Assembly: GCF_900115505.1 (NCBI RefSeq)
Contig: NZ_FOWQ01000003.1
Location: forward strand, 434,001 to 498,000
DNA from: Geodermatophilus dictyosporus
GTDB taxonomy: Bacteria; Actinomycetota; Actinomycetes; Mycobacteriales; Geodermatophilaceae
Direction: 5' to 3'
DNA: 64,000 bases
This document shows positions 61,594 to 64,000 of the stretch, one piece after another (positions within the stretch are counted from its first letter, which is position 1; the number at the start of each line of letters is the position of its first letter). Both the position numbers and the translations under genes were made by a program. Under the pieces are notes generated by a model that did no database searches, was not told the DNA's origin, and was given only the letters and a program-made list of their open reading frames with translations.

Positions 61594-62855
61594 GGAGGGA
61601 CCCCGCTGCCCGCCGCGGCTGGGCGATCGACACCAGCCCGCTGCGCAACCCGGGGTACCGGCGGCTGTTCTGGGGCCTGACGGCCACGATGATCGGCCAG
61701 CAGATGACGCTGGTCGCCGTCCCGTTCCAGGTCTACGCGCTCACCCGCGACTCGCTGCTGGTGGGCGTCACCTCCGTCGTCGCGCTGGTGCCCCTGGTGG
61801 TGTTCGGCCTGCTCGGCGGTGCCATCGCCGACGCCATGGACCGGCGCCGGCTGATGCTGGTCACCGGAGTCGGGTCGGCGGTCACCAGCGCGCTGCTGGC
61901 GCTGCAGGCGCTGCTGCCCGGGGGTGGGAACCTGGCGCTGCTGTGGCTGCTGACCGCCGCCGTCTCGGGGCTCACCGCGGTCAACCAGCCCGCCCGCAGC
62001 GCCGTCATCCCGGCGCTGGTGGGCACCGAGGGGGTGCCGGCGGCCAACGCGCTGGCCATGACCGTCCGGCAGGCCGGCGTCATCGTCGGGCCGCTGCTGG
62101 CCGGCGTGCTCATCGGCGCCGGCGACCTGTTCCTCGCCTACGCCGTCGACGCGGCAACCCTCGCCTTCGCCGCGTACGTGGTGCGCGGACTGCCGCCGCT
62201 GCCGCCGGGCGGGCGCACCGGGCCGCTGCGGCTCGGGGCGGCGCTGCGCGGGGTGGGGGAGGGCTTCGCCTTCCTGCGCACCCAGCCGGTGCTGCTGATG
62301 ACCTTCGTCGTCGACGTCGTCGCGATGCTGTTCGCCTGGCCGCAGGCGGTGTTCCCCGAGCTGGCCGAGGGGCGGTACGCGGAGTCGGCGAACAGCCTGG
62401 GCTGGCTCTACGCCGGCATCTCGATCGGCGCGCTGCTCATGGGGCTGACCTCGGGGTGGGTGTCGCGGGTCGACCGGCAGGGGGCGGTCGTGCTGGCCGC
62501 CATCGTCGTCTGGGGGGTGGCGATCATCGGCTTCGGGCTGGCGCCGACCCTGTGGCTGGCCGTCGTCTGCCTGGCGGTGGCGGGGGCCGGCGACATGGTC
62601 AGCGCGGTGCTGCGCTCGTCGATGCTGCAGACGGCCGCGCCCGACGATATGCGCGGGCGGATGCAGGGGGTGTTCCTCGTCGTCGTCGCCGGGGGCCCGC
62701 GGCTGGGCGACCTGCGCGCCGGCGCGGTGGCCAGCGCCGCCGGCGTCAGCGCGGCGATGGTGTCCGGCGGCGTCGTGGTGGTGGTCGCGATGGGGGTCGT
62801 CGCGCTGGCCGTGCCGTCCTTCCTGCACTTCCGGGCGTCGCGCGCCCTCAGGTAG
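61590..62855 (+). CDS. MFS exporter co-expressed with pdxH
   Basis: 421 residues, 12 membrane helices. GLTATMIGQQMTLVAVPFQVYALT and DAMDRRRLMLVTG (motif A) place it in the EntS/TMS-like MFS group. The GTG 61590 overlaps the pdxH stop. Substrate unknown; a link to vitamin B6 compounds is only suggested by the overlap. The last 8 bases overlap the convergent Ohr gene. Confidence 0.87.
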   Translation: MRRDPAARRGWAIDTSPLRNPGYRRLFWGLTATMIGQQMTLVAVPFQVYALTRDSLLVGVTSVVALVPLVVFGLLGGAIADAMDRRRLMLVTGVGSAVTSALLALQALLPGGGNLALLWLLTAAVSGLTAVNQPARSAVIPALVGTEGVPAANALAMTVRQAGVIVGPLLAGVLIGAGDLFLAYAVDAATLAFAAYVVRGLPPLPPGGRTGPLRLGAALRGVGEGFAFLRTQPVLLMTFVVDVVAMLFAWPQAVFPELAEGRYAESANSLGWLYAGISIGALLMGLTSGWVSRVDRQGAVVLAAIVVWGVAIIGFGLAPTLWLAVVCLAVAGAGDMVSAVLRSSMLQTAAPDDMRGRMQGVFLVVVAGGPRLGDLRAGAVASAAGVSAAMVSGGVVVVVAMGVVALAVPSFLHFRASRALR

Positions 62856-63282
62856 CCGGGGCGACGTGCAGGCCGACCGCCACGTTGCCCGTCGTCGCCC
62901 GGGAGTAGGGGCAGACGGTGTGCGTGCGCTCCATCAGCGCCCGCGCCTGCCCCTCGTCGAGCTGCGGCAGGTGGCCGGTGAGGTCGACGGCCAGGCCGAA
63001 GTCGCCGGACCCGCCGCGCAGGAAGTGCACCTGGGCGGTGACCGACGAGCCCTCCAGCGCCGACGGGGACAGGCCCAGGTGCTGGAGCGAGAAGCGCATC
63101 GCGCTGTGGAAGCAGGCCGCGTACCCGGCGGCGAACAGCTGCTCGGGGTTGGTGCCCGGACCGCCGTCGCCACCCATCTCGGCGGGGCGGGACAGCTGCA
63201 GGTCCAGCCGCCCGTCGGGACAGGCGACGTGCCCGGTGCGGGCGCCGGTGGCGGTGGCCTCGGCGGTGTAGAGACGGTCCAC
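62848..63282 (-). CDS. Organic hydroperoxide resistance protein (Ohr/OsmC)
   Basis: 144 residues from GTG 63282. Thiol peroxidase that reduces organic hydroperoxides. Reactive Cys57 in GYAACFHSAM and resolving Cys124 in HTVCPYSRA are both present, with the TNPEQLFAAG start of the Ohr group. The end of the gene overlaps the MFS gene by 8 bases. It is 10 bases downstream of udgX on the same strand, so the two may form one oxidative or DNA damage unit. No OhrR gene is seen. Confidence 0.93.
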   Translation of the reverse strand: MDRLYTAEATATGARTGHVACPDGRLDLQLSRPAEMGGDGGPGTNPEQLFAAGYAACFHSAMRFSLQHLGLSPSALEGSSVTAQVHFLRGGSGDFGLAVDLTGHLPQLDEGQARALMERTHTVCPYSRATTGNVAVGLHVAPAT

Positions 63283-63292
63283 GGTCGTCCTC

Positions 63293-63970
63293 TCAGGCCA
63301 GGGCGCCGGCGACCACGCGCAGGTCGGCGACCAGCGCGTCGTAGGCCTTCGGGCGGTCCTCGTCGGGTACCCGCAGCACCGCCGAGGGGTGCGCGGTGGC
63401 GAGCATCCAGGTCTGCGCCGGCTCGTCCTCCTCGGCCTCGTCGACGCCGGCCTCGGCGCGGGCGACGCCCGGCGGCGTCCACGGCATCAGCTTCCCGCGC
63501 TCCTTGGTGATCCGGAACGACGGCGAGATGAGCGCCTTGGCCGCCGTCGCCCCCAGGCAGACGACCACCTCGGGCTTGAGCACCTCGAACTCCGCCTCCA
63601 GCCACGGCCGGCAGGCGCGGATGTGCTCGGCGCCCGGCGACTGGTGGATCCGCCGCTTGGGCGTCGGGGTGAAGCGGAAGTGCTTGACGGCGTTGGTCAC
63701 GTACGCGTCGCGGCGCTCGATCCCCGCGTCGGCCAGCGCGCGGTCCAGCAGCCGGCCGGCCGGACCGACGAACGGCTCGCCCTTGCGGTCCTCCTGGTCG
63801 CCGGGCTGCTCGCCGACGAACACGATCCGCGCCGTCTCCGGCCCCTCGCCGAACACCGTCTGGGTGGCCGGCTCCCACAGCTCGCAGGCGCGGCAGCCGG
63901 CCGCGGCGGCGCGCAGCCCCTCGAGTCCCACGCCCGAGGGCGGGTCGGCGGGGGAGTTCTCCTGGCTCAT
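63293..63970 (-). CDS. udgX: Uracil-DNA glycosylase UdgX
   Basis: 225 residues. Removes uracil from DNA and belongs to the UdgX group, which remains covalently bound to the abasic site through a His. Motif GEQPGDQED and GPAGRLLDRAL match; the characteristic loop KRRIHQSP is present with His109, the position of the crosslinking His in the M. smegmatis enzyme. Four Cys (Cys26, Cys29 and two near 120-136) would hold a [4Fe-4S] cluster. It lies 10 bases ahead of the Ohr gene. The start ATG 63970 lies near the edge of the window, so upstream control cannot be read. Confidence 0.95.
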   Translation of the reverse strand: MSQENSPADPPSGVGLEGLRAAAAGCRACELWEPATQTVFGEGPETARIVFVGEQPGDQEDRKGEPFVGPAGRLLDRALADAGIERRDAYVTNAVKHFRFTPTPKRRIHQSPGAEHIRACRPWLEAEFEVLKPEVVVCLGATAAKALISPSFRITKERGKLMPWTPPGVARAEAGVDEAEEDEPAQTWMLATAHPSAVLRVPDEDRPKAYDALVADLRVVAGALA

Positions 63971-64000
63971 GTCCCGATGACACCCCAGGTCGGCCGGGCG

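Overview
The window is very GC-rich, densely coded DNA with many GTG starts and few intergenic gaps. DUF3263, a VirR-like LytR_C protein, SepH, DUF3027, DUF2530, DUF2771 and a separate XPB-type helicase all point to an actinobacterium. The gene mix and style (LuxR-AAA regulators, a DUF222/HNH remnant, DUF6458, Asp/Ser-rich surface proteins) suggest the Geodermatophilaceae, such as Blastococcus, Geodermatophilus or Modestobacter; that family call is inference. No rRNA, tRNA, CRISPR array, prophage or intact insertion sequence was seen, so this is ordinary chromosome.

Layout. 1-6.8 kb: end of a RarD-type permease; the DUF3263 plus LytR_C pair (compare Rv0430-Rv0431 of Mycobacterium tuberculosis); then an unusual protein that joins a secreted CocE-like hydrolase, one membrane helix and an ABC ATPase, followed by its permease. 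6.9-12.3 kb: a HAD phosphatase, threonine synthase behind a SAM-I riboswitch, a cold-shock protein, and groEL behind two CIRCE operators. 12.3-20 kb: DUF72, an acidic membrane protein, a Gfo/Idh oxidoreductase, DUF4031 and HD proteins, an M20 peptidase, zwf and an MHS transporter. 20-30.5 kb: two large LuxR regulators, one preceded by a 40-residue protein, a superfamily II helicase, a CPBP protease and a broken DUF222/HNH gene. 30.5-38.3 kb: a guanidinium exporter behind a guanidine-III riboswitch, a DUF3592 protein, XPB helicase and its Helicase_C_3/WYL neighbour.

38.3-47.5 kb: nuclease, nucleotidyltransferase, a truncated GNAT, a long cold-shock protein, then DUF2771-MFS and DUF3027/DUF2530, an AzgA-type permease and a MarR-MFS operon. 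47.5-54.7 kb: ThpR RNA phosphodiesterase, aldo/keto reductase, thioesterase, an ABC exporter operon ending in its TetR gene, and a DUF3533-like protein with an FAD oxidoreductase. 54.7-64 kb: SpoU methyltransferase, stress protein, sepH, M42 peptidase, serC, citrate synthase, pdxH, an MFS transporter, an Ohr peroxidase and the uracil-DNA glycosylase udgX. From memory, much of 40-61 kb follows the order of M. tuberculosis Rv0871-Rv0889c, so it is a conserved actinobacterial core with accessory genes between.

Genome style. Neighbouring genes are often joined by 4-base overlaps (ATGA, GTGA and apparently CTGA). Three convergent pairs share the palindrome CTAG as both stop codons. Many genes start 6-8 bases after a TANNNT hexamer, which suggests leaderless transcripts. 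GC-rich hairpins without a U-tract probably serve as terminators.
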